64,000 nucleotides of DNA from an uncultured Phocaeicola sp. GTDB lineage: Bacteria > Bacteroidota > Bacteroidia > Bacteroidales > Bacteroidaceae. The DNA lies in contig CAUBDX010000006.1 of NCBI GenBank assembly GCA_958434805.1, positions 1 to 64,000 of the forward strand. Direction: 5' to 3'. A program made the position numbers and the translations under genes. The notes under the pieces were generated by a model. It was given only the letters and a program-made list of their open reading frames with translations, did no database searches and was not told where the DNA came from. Shown one piece after another: positions 53,805 to 62,692 of this stretch (position 1 is the first letter of the stretch; the number at the start of each line of letters is the position of its first letter).

Positions 53805-54800
53805 ATGACTACCCGAAAAAAAAGAAAACAATCCTCGCCAAGTGGAGGTGGAATGAAGAGTTTTCTCGTCTTTGTGCTTCTGGCCGTGGGAGCAATCTGG
53901 CTCTACCAAAGCCAACGTAACGGAACTGATTTCCCTAAACCGGAAAAGATAGAAGATATTGTTACGGAAACCATTGATAAAGCCAAAGAGCAAGTTCCGG
54001 AAAAGCTGAAAGAAATTGCTTCAAAGGCGGAAAACTTGAAAGAGAAACAAACTGAGACTTCTCAAAAGAAGACAGAAGAGAAACCGTTGGCTGTCTCATC
54101 TGTGAAACCATCCGACAAACTGGAGATTCCAGTGGCACTGACCAAACGAAATGACCCGGTACTGAAACGAAGCGGATACACAGTTTCATATAACCTGTTC
54201 TACAAGAACCCGAACTGGGTGGCATGGGAACTCACCCGAAGAGAAACCAAAGGAATGAATGTGCGTATCAACCGTTTCTCACCTGACCCTGACCTTCCGG
54301 AACCGCGTGTTACCCATGCCGACTACACACACTCCGGATATGACCGGGGACACATGGCTCCGGCTGCAGATATGAAATGGAGTCAGCAAGCCATGCTGGA
54401 GTCTTTTTATATGAGTAATGTGTGTCCGCAAAACCAAAAACTAAACCGCGACGACTGGAATGACCTGGAAGAAACCTGCCGCATGTGGGCAAAAAAATAC
54501 GGAGCGGTTTACATAGCCTGCGGACCGGTATACGACCAGAAAAAGCCAAAGCGCATCGGAAAAAGTAAGGTGGCTGTTCCCGACCGTTTCTTTAAAGTCG
54601 TATTAATCAATGATGCCAAAAATCCGGTTGCCATGGGATTTATTTTTCCCAACAAGGCTAATCATCAAAAGCTGGAAAAATACATGCATAGCGTAGACGC
54701 TGTAGAGAAAATAACCGGACTGGATTTCTTTTCCAAACTTCCGGACAGTACGGAGAAACGTATCGAGGCCATCATTCCCCCTCTCCCTGCTACCCGATAA
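53805..54800 (+). CDS. DNA/RNA non-specific endonuclease
   Basis: This 331-residue nuclease of the NUC1/EndoG type has an N-terminal membrane anchor (FLVFVLLAVGAIWLYQS, about 19-35) followed by a Lys/Glu-rich linker and the beta-beta-alpha-metal domain. The DRGH motif appears as YDRGHMAPAADM, with the Asn helix in MSNVCPQNQKLNR. It is probably periplasmic or surface-anchored and could salvage nucleic acid or act in defence. It is co-transcribed with the AlaX-like gene. Confidence 0.9.
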   Translation: MTTRKKRKQSSPSGGGMKSFLVFVLLAVGAIWLYQSQRNGTDFPKPEKIEDIVTETIDKAKEQVPEKLKEIASKAENLKEKQTETSQKKTEEKPLAVSSVKPSDKLEIPVALTKRNDPVLKRSGYTVSYNLFYKNPNWVAWELTRRETKGMNVRINRFSPDPDLPEPRVTHADYTHSGYDRGHMAPAADMKWSQQAMLESFYMSNVCPQNQKLNRDDWNDLEETCRMWAKKYGAVYIACGPVYDQKKPKRIGKSKVAVPDRFFKVVLINDAKNPVAMGFIFPNKANHQKLEKYMHSVDAVEKITGLDFFSKLPDSTEKRIEAIIPPLPATR

Positions 54801-54810
54801 TACACACCTT

Positions 54811-54863
54811 TTCCCCATGAAACATCCGTATAAACAAAGTGATGGACATGGGGAATCTTTTTC
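54811..54863 (+). terminator. Terminator after nuclease gene
   Basis: TTCCCCATG (54811-54819) pairs with CATGGGGAA (54847-54855), followed by TCTTTTTC. It lies between convergent genes. Confidence 0.75.
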
Positions 54864-54898
54864 TTGATACCTGTCTGGAAAGAAGTACAGATTTGACT

Positions 54899-55663
54899 TT
54901 ACGCTGGTTTAGAAGACTTAAAAATATACTGTCCCTTCTTACCGGTTTGACTTCCATAAGCTACCGCATGCTTCGGACAATGATGATAGCAAGCCAGACA
55001 CATACTGCACCGAGTACCCCACTCCGGCTTCCCTTCTTTCATCTGAATGTTATGCATCGGACAAACCTGCTTACACTTTCCACATGAAATACAAGTATCC
55101 ATTACATGAAACCGTGCAGCCGAAACCAGAAAACGATTAAAAAGAGGACGCAATAAATAACTCTTCATATAGGGAACTCCTCCCTCATGACAGTCAAACC
55201 GACAGTTTTTTCTGTCAATCCATCCAGTTATCTGTGTAATGCGAGACTGGGCATCGCATATCTTTTGCTTTTCAACCTCAACTGAATCGACATCAAATCC
55301 CGGTAGGCAAACATACGTATTGGGCATAGTAACCGAAAAGCCAGCCTTACAAGCCCACCCCCGTCTTTCTGCTACCTTGCTGAAAAGAAGAGCTGTCTTG
55401 CCAGCATCATCCCCACAAGTGCATACGAAATAGAGATAAGAAGGAGTTTCACTGCACTGCAAACGTGCCAACCATTCCAGCACCACGGGAGGAGGTCCCC
55501 AAGAATAAACCGGAAAGACAAAGCCTAACCGTTCCCCGTGCTGAAGCGTATAAATTTGATTCGGTAAATTATCTGTAATGCGATGAACAGCCTCATGTAA
55601 CGCTTCACCTAACTGTTGCGCTACCCATGCTGAGTTACCTGTTCCTGAGAAATAAAATATCAT
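54899..55663 (-). CDS. EFR1-family flavodoxin-ferredoxin fusion
   Basis: This 254-residue protein joins a flavodoxin-like domain (MIFYFSGTGNSAWVA, FMN phosphate loop) to a ferredoxin domain with two 4Fe-4S motifs, CISCGKCKQVCP and CSMCLACYHHCP. EFR1 proteins are electron carriers of unclear partners. The ATG at 55663 begins the flavodoxin motif; the longer frame runs into the GC-rich element at 55678-55851. Its promoter appears to lie about 200 bases upstream, giving a long leader. Confidence 0.9.
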   Translation of the reverse strand: MIFYFSGTGNSAWVAQQLGEALHEAVHRITDNLPNQIYTLQHGERLGFVFPVYSWGPPPVVLEWLARLQCSETPSYLYFVCTCGDDAGKTALLFSKVAERRGWACKAGFSVTMPNTYVCLPGFDVDSVEVEKQKICDAQSRITQITGWIDRKNCRFDCHEGGVPYMKSYLLRPLFNRFLVSAARFHVMDTCISCGKCKQVCPMHNIQMKEGKPEWGTRCSMCLACYHHCPKHAVAYGSQTGKKGQYIFKSSKPA

Positions 55664-55677
55664 GGTGAGAAAAAGGA

Positions 55678-55851
55678 GAAGCCGTACCCGAGGCGTGACG
55701 AAACTCCGAATGACAGGTTTTGAGTGCTCTCCCCCTTTGTAATCCACCGGCATAAATGCTACCCGAAGGCGTGGCCCGCCATTGGAGGATGAAGCTTGTC
55801 TCGGTATTTCTTTTGATTTGATGAGTTTCCCGATTCTGCAAGTACGGCTTC
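55678..55851 (-). repeat. GC-rich element with 10 bp terminal inverted repeats
   Basis: GAAGCCGTAC (55678-55687) and GTACGGCTTC (55842-55851) are perfect inverted repeats bounding 174 bases that lie between promoter and start codon of the EFR1 gene. Inside, on the minus strand, CACGCCTTCGGGTA and CACGCCTCGGGTA repeat the same motif, and short hairpins (GGCG/CGCC; GCAT/ATGC) are visible. It could be a structured mRNA leader closed by a 10-base stem, or a small dispersed (MITE/REP-like) element. No known riboswitch core was recognised. Confidence 0.6.
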
Positions 55852-55863
55852 ATTTTTGTATTA

Positions 55864-55894
55864 CAAATCTACAATAAATATTTGAATAATCAAA
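55864..55894 (-). promoter_or_regulatory. Bacteroides promoter for the EFR1 gene
   Basis: On the minus strand TTTG (55894-55891), 19 bases, then TAGATTTG (55871-55864) is an ideal TTTG-N19-TAnnTTTG promoter. Transcription would begin near 55857, just outside the inverted-repeat element, giving a ~190-base leader. Confidence 0.75.
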
Positions 55895-55945
55895 ATAAAA
55901 CAAGAAAAAGGAAGAAAGCGGGGTGAATTTTAACTATTATCCCAC

Positions 55946-56719
55946 TTACTTGTCTCTATCCTCACAACCGCTTTCTCCCTGCCCTTTCTGCTGAATGATG
56001 TTCATGAAAGAAGAACTGATGATACCGGTTGGAATAGCTACCATCGCTACTCCTATCAGACAGATAAAACATCCCAATAATTTACCTAACGCAGTAACCG
56101 GATAAATATCACCATACCCCACTGTGGCAAAGGTTATAATTGCCCACCATATCCCGTCGCCAATGTTGTCAAACACGTCGGGCTGGGCAGTCCTCTCTAT
56201 ATAATACATCAGAATGGCTGAGAAGCAAACCATTATAAAGCTGGCAGTATAGGCAGTAACCAATTCCTCTCTGACAGAATAGAGTGCCTTCCCGATCAGC
56301 CTGAAAGAGCGTGAATGCCGGATGAGTTTGAATATAATGAAGATATAAGGAAGAATAATGATGTGCGACACTTCCGTATCCCAAAAAGCATAAGTCAGGA
56401 TGCAAGGCAATACCGCCACAAAATCAACAAAGCCGTAAAAAGAAAAAACATACTTCAAGCGGGCTTTTATGGCTTTCACTTCCGGATAAAGCGTAGGGGC
56501 AGCCAAGAAACGGACCACGTATTCGAGCAAAAAAATAAACGACGAAACATAGGTTATTCCAAACAAAGTTACCTTATAAGTCGCCATCTCCTCGAAAGAA
56601 CTTGCAATAACAGCCGTAATGGATATGAAAATAAAAAACAACACAAAATAATGAACAAACTTTCCTTCAAGGAAATGGTGAATCAAGGTCAGCAGCTTCA
56701 TATAAATCTTATTTTTCAT
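55946..56719 (-). CDS. Voltage-gated-type K+ channel
   Basis: This 257-residue membrane protein has six predicted helices, an S4-like segment (FKLIRHSRSFRLIGKAL), and the K+ selectivity filter in TFATVGYGDIYP. It would pass K+ passively; bacterial homologues include KvAP-like and Kch-type channels. It is the last gene of a minus-strand group with a histidine kinase and trkH, so it probably takes part in the same K+ or osmotic response. Confidence 0.92.
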   Translation of the reverse strand: MKNKIYMKLLTLIHHFLEGKFVHYFVLFFIFISITAVIASSFEEMATYKVTLFGITYVSSFIFLLEYVVRFLAAPTLYPEVKAIKARLKYVFSFYGFVDFVAVLPCILTYAFWDTEVSHIIILPYIFIIFKLIRHSRSFRLIGKALYSVREELVTAYTASFIMVCFSAILMYYIERTAQPDVFDNIGDGIWWAIITFATVGYGDIYPVTALGKLLGCFICLIGVAMVAIPTGIISSSFMNIIQQKGQGESGCEDRDK

Positions 56720-56789
56720 GAATATTTTTCAGATGGTTTTATCATACAAACAAATTTAACCAGAAAATTCCTTCCCCCATCCGTAAAAT

Positions 56790-58247
56790 TCAGCTAAAAG
56801 ATAGTCTGATTTTCAGCCGAAGGGTAAAACAACTGCCCTTTCCCAGTTCACTTTCCACAGTCAGCGTTCCCCCATGCGCCTCAACAAAGTCTTTAGAGAT
56901 AGAAAGTCCCAGTCCGCTTCCTTGCACCTTGGTTCCCGGCACACGAAAATAATGATCAAAAATACTCTGATGATAACGAGGGTCTATTCCTTTTCCAAAG
57001 TCACGGACGAACAATTCAATATACTCACCTTCCGTCTGACGTGCACCAATGATAATCCGTCCGTTTTCCGGTGAATAACGGATTGCATTAGAAAGCAAGT
57101 TGGTCAGCACCCAGGCAATCTTTTCACTGTCAACAAACAGCTTTGCGATTTTTTCTTCCGGATATGCCACCTCTACCTGTATATTAAATTTCTCAGCCTG
57201 TACTCTGTTCGCCTTAATCGCATACTCTATCAGCTCTATCGGCTTAGTAACCCGCGGCTTCAGCTGCAGTTTTCCCGACTCCACCTGCGTCATATTCAGC
57301 AATTCGCTGGTGATACTCAGCAAACGGTCGCTATTATCCTGTATGCTTTGAGCCAACTCTTTCTGTTCCTCATTCAGACGACCGATACGGCTGTCTTCCA
57401 GTAATTGCAAGCTCATCAGGATGGCAGAAATCGGTGTTTTCAACTCATGAGATATCGTAGAAATAAAGGTATTCTTAGCCGAATCAAGTTCTTTAAACTC
57501 TGTGATATTTTTCAGCAAAATCACATATCCTTCTTTTTCAGAAGTACCTTCCTTGCCCGTACGCATACATTTTATCTGAAAATAGCTTTCTTTATTATCT
57601 GCATAAATTTTCAACGGTTCCTTTGAAGCCGCATTCCCGCCTTTTACCGAGTCAATTACGCCTCGTATGAGCCGGCGGAACAAATCATTACGCAAAGCTA
57701 TTTCTTGGGCTGACTGATGCAGGACTTCTTCACGCTCCAAATTCAAGATATTCAGGGCCTCATCATTGATAAACAAAACGGTCATTTCGTTATCCAGACC
57801 GATAACCGGCTCTTTCACACTATTGACAAGCGTTTCCATATAATTTTTCGCTGCTTTGATTTCAGCCAGCGTACTGGAATGATAATCAGCCAGTCGCTTT
57901 GCCATCCGGTTGAAGTTGTCCGATACTTCCTCAAATTCCAATCCCTCCAAGCTGAGTCTTTTCTCATAATTATGGTTGGCAATTTCCTTGATACCATCTG
58001 CAATGTCTTGTATCGGTCTGTTAATGGAAGCCGGCAACTGTTTCAGCATAAACAAACCGCAAACAATACAGATTCCACCTATCATCGAAATCCACAGCAA
58101 AGCCCGCTTCAACCCTGGCTCTGCTGCCGGGCTGGTGGGCTCCGTAGCAGTAAGTATCTGTAAGTTAACGATTGACAATGATACCAGCAACACGATCATA
58201 GCCACCAATATCCCTATATTCAGGGTCAGTTTTGTTTTTATATTCAT
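56790..58247 (-). CDS. Sensor histidine kinase (HAMP-PAS-HisKA)
   Basis: This 485-residue membrane kinase has two membrane helices (about 8-30 and 48-68) flanking only a short periplasmic loop. HAMP (about 70-120), PAS (about 135-250), HisKA with ISHELKTP (His267) and an ATPase domain (N-box NLLSNAIRYS, DFGKGI, GSGLGLSI) follow. The small external loop favours sensing in the membrane or cytoplasm. I chose the ATG at 58247 (MNIKTKL). The NtrC-type regulator at 60484 is its likely partner, with trkH between them. Confidence 0.92.
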   Translation of the reverse strand: MNIKTKLTLNIGILVAMIVLLVSLSIVNLQILTATEPTSPAAEPGLKRALLWISMIGGICIVCGLFMLKQLPASINRPIQDIADGIKEIANHNYEKRLSLEGLEFEEVSDNFNRMAKRLADYHSSTLAEIKAAKNYMETLVNSVKEPVIGLDNEMTVLFINDEALNILNLEREEVLHQSAQEIALRNDLFRRLIRGVIDSVKGGNAASKEPLKIYADNKESYFQIKCMRTGKEGTSEKEGYVILLKNITEFKELDSAKNTFISTISHELKTPISAILMSLQLLEDSRIGRLNEEQKELAQSIQDNSDRLLSITSELLNMTQVESGKLQLKPRVTKPIELIEYAIKANRVQAEKFNIQVEVAYPEEKIAKLFVDSEKIAWVLTNLLSNAIRYSPENGRIIIGARQTEGEYIELFVRDFGKGIDPRYHQSIFDHYFRVPGTKVQGSGLGLSISKDFVEAHGGTLTVESELGKGSCFTLRLKIRLSFS

Positions 58248-58343
58248 AATGTTTTCTTCTTTTTTCTGCAAAAATAAAATTTATTTCATACTCATTTCTG
58301 AAACCGGCTCAAAAGATAAGTTTCTCAATACACTTTCATCCGC

Positions 58344-59858
58344 TTATTCGTCTCTCCAATATCCCTGATAAAACAAAAGTAAAATACCAAATATCTCCAA
58401 ACGCCCGATAAACATCAGCACAGAAAGAATCCATTTGGCCGCATCAGGAAGTGCAGCCCATGAATAGGCCGGTCCGAAGTCTCCCAGTCCGGGACCTACG
58501 TTTCCAATAGCAGAGATAACTGTACTCATCGACTCCTCCAACCCCACTCCACACATCATCAAGAGCGTCCATCCTATAAAGATACAGACTAAATAAGTCA
58601 CAAGAAAAGTATATACAATAGCAGAAGTCTGCACCGGTATATTAATCTGACTGACCCGTACAGCAAGTACAGCACGAGGGTGAAGCATCTGTTTAAACTG
58701 ATTACGGATATTACGCGCAACTATAAGTAAGCGCAAGTTTTTTATTCCTCCGCTTGTTGAACCTGTACATCCGCCCGAAATCATGGCAAACATAAGCAGC
58801 ATCCACGTGAAAGGAGGCCAAAGATTATAGTCGTCTGTAGCAAAGCCACACGATGTATGAAGGGTAGCCACCTGAAAAAGAGCCTTGCGGAATGATGTTT
58901 CAAAATCATAATAGTCATTCAGAAAAAGGGCAAACGTAATAATCAGGGTAAGAATGCCGACCGACTTGAGGAACCAATGCAGTTCTTCGTCTTTAAGAAG
59001 ATGCGTACAGCTGCCACGCACAGCCGATAAATAGTAGAGCGAAAAGTTTACTCCCGACAAAATCATAAACACTGATATGACGTATTCTATATAAGGAGAA
59101 TTCCAGTAAGCAACACTGGCCTGTTTAGTAGAGAAGCCACCCGTTGCCGTAGTAGAAAACGAATGACATACCGCATCAAACAAACTCATTCCTCCGAACA
59201 ACAGCAAAATAATTTCAAGTCCGGTCAATCCGATATAGATCATCCAGAGCCAGCGTGCCATTACCTTGATTTTAGGATGAATCTTATCATGGCTCACTCC
59301 GGTGGCTTCAGAAAGAAAAAGTTGCTGACTACTTCCAGAGAACAAAGGCAATAAAGCGATGGTAAAAAGTACAATACCCAGCCCGCCAATCCATTGCGTC
59401 AGACTTCTCCAAAACAGCAATCCATGCGGTAAAGATTCAATATCATCCAGAATGGTAGCTCCGGTGGTAGTAAAACCCGACATAGTTTCAAAGAAAGCAT
59501 CTGCCACAGAAGGAATATGTCCGCTGAAGATAAAAGGAAGCATGCCCAATGCAGTAAACAGCAGCCACGATATACTGACAATAAAATACCCGTCGCGCTG
59601 ATTCATTCCCTTTTCGTTTTTCTTTCCTGCTCCTATCAAGATAGCTCCCAAAACTCCGTTAATAAAAAAAGTCTGCACGAAACTCATATACTCTTGCTCC
59701 TGGTAAAAAAGAGAGACTCCTGCACAAAGAGCCAGAAGTCCTGCTTCTACAAGTACCAATACACCCAATGCGTAAGCTATAAGCCGGCAGTTAATTAAAC
59801 ACTTATTTCGCTTGCCCCATCCACGCTTTTCATCACAATAAAGTTGCTCTTTATTCAT
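58344..59858 (-). CDS. trkH: TrkH-type K+ transporter (copy 2)
   Basis: This is a second TrkH-type K+ uptake protein of 504 residues with pore motifs ETMSGFTTTGATIL and GGCTGSTSGGIK. It is clearly paralogous to the copy at 745-2244, mostly the same along its length but differing at both ends. Unlike that copy it is preceded by a sigma-54-type promoter (59883-59898) and two palindromes, so it looks inducible. Confidence 0.94.
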   Translation of the reverse strand: MNKEQLYCDEKRGWGKRNKCLINCRLIAYALGVLVLVEAGLLALCAGVSLFYQEQEYMSFVQTFFINGVLGAILIGAGKKNEKGMNQRDGYFIVSISWLLFTALGMLPFIFSGHIPSVADAFFETMSGFTTTGATILDDIESLPHGLLFWRSLTQWIGGLGIVLFTIALLPLFSGSSQQLFLSEATGVSHDKIHPKIKVMARWLWMIYIGLTGLEIILLLFGGMSLFDAVCHSFSTTATGGFSTKQASVAYWNSPYIEYVISVFMILSGVNFSLYYLSAVRGSCTHLLKDEELHWFLKSVGILTLIITFALFLNDYYDFETSFRKALFQVATLHTSCGFATDDYNLWPPFTWMLLMFAMISGGCTGSTSGGIKNLRLLIVARNIRNQFKQMLHPRAVLAVRVSQINIPVQTSAIVYTFLVTYLVCIFIGWTLLMMCGVGLEESMSTVISAIGNVGPGLGDFGPAYSWAALPDAAKWILSVLMFIGRLEIFGILLLFYQGYWRDE

Positions 59859-59882
59859 AATCTTGTTTGTTTCAAACAGCCA

Positions 59883-59898
59883 GGCAAGGAGTATGCCA
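59883..59898 (-). promoter_or_regulatory. Sigma-54-type promoter of trkH copy 2
   Basis: Minus strand TGGCATACTCCTTGCC has the -24 GG and -12 GC exactly 10 bases apart and fits TGGCAC-N5-TTGC. The start codon follows 24 bases downstream, leaving a leader of about 14 bases. Confidence 0.75.
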
Positions 59899-59964
59899 GT
59901 TTATAGAGCTGAAATTAAAAAGCTGAATATCAGAACGGTTTCAAGCAAGGAGACCTTAGCCTGT

Positions 59965-60003
59965 TTCTCATTTTGAGAAGGTAACCGCTTTCAATTTGAG
60001 AAA
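59965..60003. promoter_or_regulatory. Two palindromic activator sites
   Basis: TTCTCATTTTGAGAA (59965-59979) is a perfect palindrome. TTTCAATTTGAGAAA (59989-60003) is a close variant; centres are 24 bases apart. They lie 67-105 bases upstream of the sigma-54-type promoter, the usual place for enhancer sites of NtrC-type activators. Confidence 0.65.
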
Positions 60004-60169
60004 GGACATTCAACGGGACAGGGCTTAGGCATCAGCACAAGCGCAGTTAATCATAGTAACAACCGGACGTGGTCGTTACTATGACCGAGCTGTGTCCTTA
60101 CCAACGACCTCCGACTTTCATTTCCGGAGAGGACAGTGTCTGTCACCGGACCGCCCCCTCTCTACCCGT

Positions 60170-60283
60170 TCACGAATCCTCCCGGAATACACACTTTTCA
60201 AGTGCACTGATACATTTCTTCGCAAACAGCAAACAAGCCCATCCGCTCACCACAGCTATCAAAATTCCTAATATACTCAGCAT
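60170..60283 (-). CDS. 37-residue single-pass membrane peptide
   Basis: MLSILGILIAVVSGWACLLF starts a single membrane helix, and the rest (AKKCISALEKCVFREDS) is short and charged. It is KdpF-like in size but not recognisably KdpF. The support for it is its position: a sigma-54-type promoter (60328-60343) ends 45 bases before the ATG and an activator palindrome lies further upstream, as for trkH. The ATG at 60283 is the first consistent with that promoter. It could tune a K+ transporter. Confidence 0.55.
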   Translation of the reverse strand: MLSILGILIAVVSGWACLLFAKKCISALEKCVFREDS

Positions 60284-60327
60284 ATCGCTCTTGTCTTTAT
60301 ATGTTATTACGCATCGTAACATATAAA

Positions 60328-60343
60328 GACAACTCGCATGCCA
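60328..60343 (-). promoter_or_regulatory. Sigma-54-type promoter of the small peptide
   Basis: Minus strand TGGCATGCGAGTTGTC has the same -24 TGGCAT and the same spacing as the trkH promoter, but GT replaces GC at -12, so it is a weaker match. Confidence 0.55.
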
Positions 60344-60421
60344 AGATGCTGGATAGACAGATAACCCTCTAATTACAAGACATATGCGTATTGCCACCAA
60401 TACAAACGAAAAAGAGCAAAT

Positions 60422-60436
60422 CTCTCACTTTGAGAA
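60422..60436. promoter_or_regulatory. Third palindromic activator site
   Basis: CTCTCACTTTGAGAA matches the TTCTCAnnnTGAGAA site at all but one position and lies about 80-93 bases upstream of the second sigma-54-type promoter. A weaker half-site (TTTTGAACAA) follows near 60450-60460. Confidence 0.55.
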
Positions 60437-60483
60437 ATCTGCCCTTCCATTTTGAACAAGTGACTCCGGCACGGCGGATAGAG

Positions 60484-61809
60484 TCACTGAATTTGATAAG
60501 CCTCAATTTTACGATATAAAGTTGCCAGTCCTATCTTCAGCAGGCGGGCCGTTTCAGTCTTATTACCATGCGTATATTGCAATACTTTCGTGATGTGTTT
60601 CCGCTCAATGGCCGCCAGTTCAAACTCATCTGCACCATTCGTATCGCTGCATAAATGACCTTGAAACTCTATTGGCAAATCTTCCAATGCAATCTGCCCG
60701 TCACATATAATGGCACTCCGCTCTATCACATTTCTAAGCTCACGCACATTCCCCCTCCACTCTCCTTTCTGCAAAGCCGAGAGTACCTTCCCATTAATAG
60801 CATCTATATGCTTCCCAAGCTTTAATGAAAACCTTTCCAAAAACAAGTTAGCCAGTTCTTCAATATCTTCTTTACGCTCACGAAGTGAAGGAAGCTGTAT
60901 CTGAAAAACAGAAAGACGGAAATAAAGGTCTTCACGGAAATTACCTTTTTTAATTTCCTCCTTCAAATTACGGTTCGTTGCCGAAATGATACGCACATCT
61001 ACCTTAGTAGGCTGAGTATCCCCTATTTTGATATACTCTCCGGTTTCAATCACACGCAACAAACGAGCTTGCAACTCGAATGCCATCTCACCTATTTCAT
61101 CCAAGAAAAGCGTACCTTGGTGAGCCACTTCAAACAATCCTTTCTTATCTTTCACTGCACCGGTAAATGCACCCGCTTTATACCCAAACAGTTCACTTTC
61201 CAACAAATCTTTACTGAAAGCCGAACAGTTGATATCTATGATGGGATAAGAAGAGCGGCTACTAGCCGCATGAATGGCATGAGCAAAAACCTCCTTACCC
61301 GTTCCCGTTTCCCCGGTAAGCAATACAGGAACATCGGTCACAGCAACTTTCTGAGCCAACTTGACCGCTTGCTGCACACAAGCAGAATGTCCGGTAACCG
61401 ATTGAAAGGAATAAGCAGGCAAAGGTCGTGTTTTTCCCCGTTGCTTTTCCACTTCCTCTACCGCACGGCTCAAGGTAGGAATTATTTTCCGGTTATCATC
61501 TCCCTTGGTAATATAATCAAATGCCCCGTTCTTGATGGCCTGTACTCCATCGGCAATATTCCCGTGAGCGGTAAGTAATATAATTGCAGCTTCAGGCAGA
61601 CATTTCCGGATATCTGCAATAAAATCTACTCCGTTACCATCGGGTAAGAATACGTCACACAGCACGACGTCAAATCGCTGTGTTTTCATCAGCATCAAAG
61701 CCGACTGGCAATCGGCAGCTTTGAAAGCCTTATATCCTTCCAGCTCAATCATGCGTGCCAGCAAGTTACGGATAGGCTCTTCATCATCAATTACTAATAT
61801 CTGTATCAT
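60484..61809 (-). CDS. NtrC-type sigma-54 response regulator
   Basis: This 441-residue activator has a receiver with phospho-acceptor Asp52 (VVLCDVFLPD), an AAA+ domain with Walker A GETGTGKE (166-173) and the sigma-54-contacting loop GAFTGA (213-218), and a Fis-type HTH at the end (GNKTETARLLKIGLATLYRK). It should activate sigma-54 promoters from enhancer sites. Candidate targets are the two TGGCAT-N5-TTG promoters just downstream, and its kinase is probably the one at 56790. Confidence 0.95.
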   Translation of the reverse strand: MIQILVIDDEEPIRNLLARMIELEGYKAFKAADCQSALMLMKTQRFDVVLCDVFLPDGNGVDFIADIRKCLPEAAIILLTAHGNIADGVQAIKNGAFDYITKGDDNRKIIPTLSRAVEEVEKQRGKTRPLPAYSFQSVTGHSACVQQAVKLAQKVAVTDVPVLLTGETGTGKEVFAHAIHAASSRSSYPIIDINCSAFSKDLLESELFGYKAGAFTGAVKDKKGLFEVAHQGTLFLDEIGEMAFELQARLLRVIETGEYIKIGDTQPTKVDVRIISATNRNLKEEIKKGNFREDLYFRLSVFQIQLPSLRERKEDIEELANLFLERFSLKLGKHIDAINGKVLSALQKGEWRGNVRELRNVIERSAIICDGQIALEDLPIEFQGHLCSDTNGADEFELAAIERKHITKVLQYTHGNKTETARLLKIGLATLYRKIEAYQIQ

Positions 61810-61883
61810 TTCTTTATTGAGGTTTTAAATAAGCGAACTTACTTGGCTTGTGCTACGCTATTAAACATCAATCGATTTCCTGC

Positions 61884-61930
61884 AAAAAAAGAGGGATCCA
61901 AAGTAGAATACCTTTGGTCCCTCTTTCCTA
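61884..61930 (-). terminator. Terminator of the ribosomal protein operon
   Basis: On the minus strand AAAGAGGGACCAAAG pairs with CTTTGGATCCCTCTTT (one bulge) and is followed by a run of T. It lies about 30 bases past rplT. Confidence 0.88.
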
Positions 61931-61958
61931 TTTCTTAATTCCGTATAACCAGGGAAAA

Positions 61959-62309
61959 TTAAGCAGCTTTTGCTTTAGCAACAACAGCCTTGAATGCTTC
62001 CGGATGGTTCATAGCTAAGTCAGCCAAAACCTTACGGTTGATTTCAATACCTGCTTTGTGCAATGCACCCATCAACTTAGAGTAAGACATACCTTCCAGA
62101 CGAGCTGCAGCATTGATACGCTGAATCCACAATGCACGGAAGTTACGTTTTTTGTTCTTACGGTCACGGTATGCATAAGTCAAACCTTTTTCCCATGTGT
62201 TTTTAGCAACGGTCCAAACGTTTTTTCTTGCACCAAAATAACCTCTGGTTAAACCTAAAATTTTCTTTCTTCTTGCTCTTGAAGCAACATGATTTACTGA
62301 TCTTGGCAT
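61959..62309 (-). CDS. rplT: 50S ribosomal protein L20
   Basis: L20 is a 23S rRNA-binding protein essential early in 50S assembly. The 116-residue chain opens [19 protein letters not shown] and contains RIFARLWIQRIN-like sequence (here [20 protein letters not shown]). It is the last gene of thrS-infC-rpmI-rplT and is followed by a strong terminator. Confidence 0.98.
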   Translation of the reverse strand: MPRSVNHVASRARRKKILGLTRGYFGARKNVWTVAKNTWEKGLTYAYRDRKNKKRNFRALWIQRINAAARLEGMSYSKLMGALHKAGIEINRKVLADLAMNHPEAFKAVVAKAKAA

Positions 62310-62414
62310 AGTTTTAATTCTTTTTTGAATGATAGCGCCGATGTTTCACAACCGGACTTGAGGCTAATACATTCGGTTAATAATTTAAATGATACGTTTA
62401 CGCTTTTTCTAAGA

Positions 62415-62612
62415 TTACTTCATGCAAAGAAGTTCTTTCACTGAGTTAAGGTTAGCACTGTGAACCAAACCAGTGTGAACCAAGTTTCTTTTTTGCTTTT
62501 TAGTTTTCTTAGTCAGGATGTGACTGTGAAAAGCGTGCTTTCTTTTGATTTTACCTGTTCCGGTAAGAGCGAATCTTTTTTTAGCACCGGAGTTAGTCTT
62601 GATCTTTGGCAT
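62415..62612 (-). CDS. rpmI: 50S ribosomal protein L35
   Basis: This is a 65-residue basic protein with the L35 pattern [20 protein letters not shown] and [14 protein letters not shown]. It sits between infC and rplT in the conserved order. Confidence 0.97.
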   Translation of the reverse strand: MPKIKTNSGAKKRFALTGTGKIKRKHAFHSHILTKKTKKQKRNLVHTGLVHSANLNSVKELLCMK

Positions 62613-62692
62613 CTTGTTAAATTTTTAATAAATAGTTATTATTCAACTGGTGGCAACGCACTATACCGGCGCGTTACGCACTCTTTTTCATC

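Larger units (their letters stand above)
59859..60169. other. Regulatory region upstream of trkH copy 2
   Basis: No gene is seen here. It contains a sigma-54-type promoter, two palindromes (both listed separately), and a strong hairpin CATAGTAACAACC/GGTCGTTACTATG (60052-60083, loop GGACGT). The hairpin is a possible terminator for the small peptide transcript, although no T-run follows. Confidence 0.6.

Noticed and set aside
55678..55851. Cobalamin, FMN or TPP riboswitch, or SRP/6S RNA
   Set aside because: None of the conserved core sequences of these families could be found in the transcript orientation.
59859..60169. Possible c-di-AMP (ydaO) riboswitch before trkH copy 2
   Set aside because: I could not find the conserved ydaO core; only a simple hairpin and sigma-54/palindrome motifs are visible.
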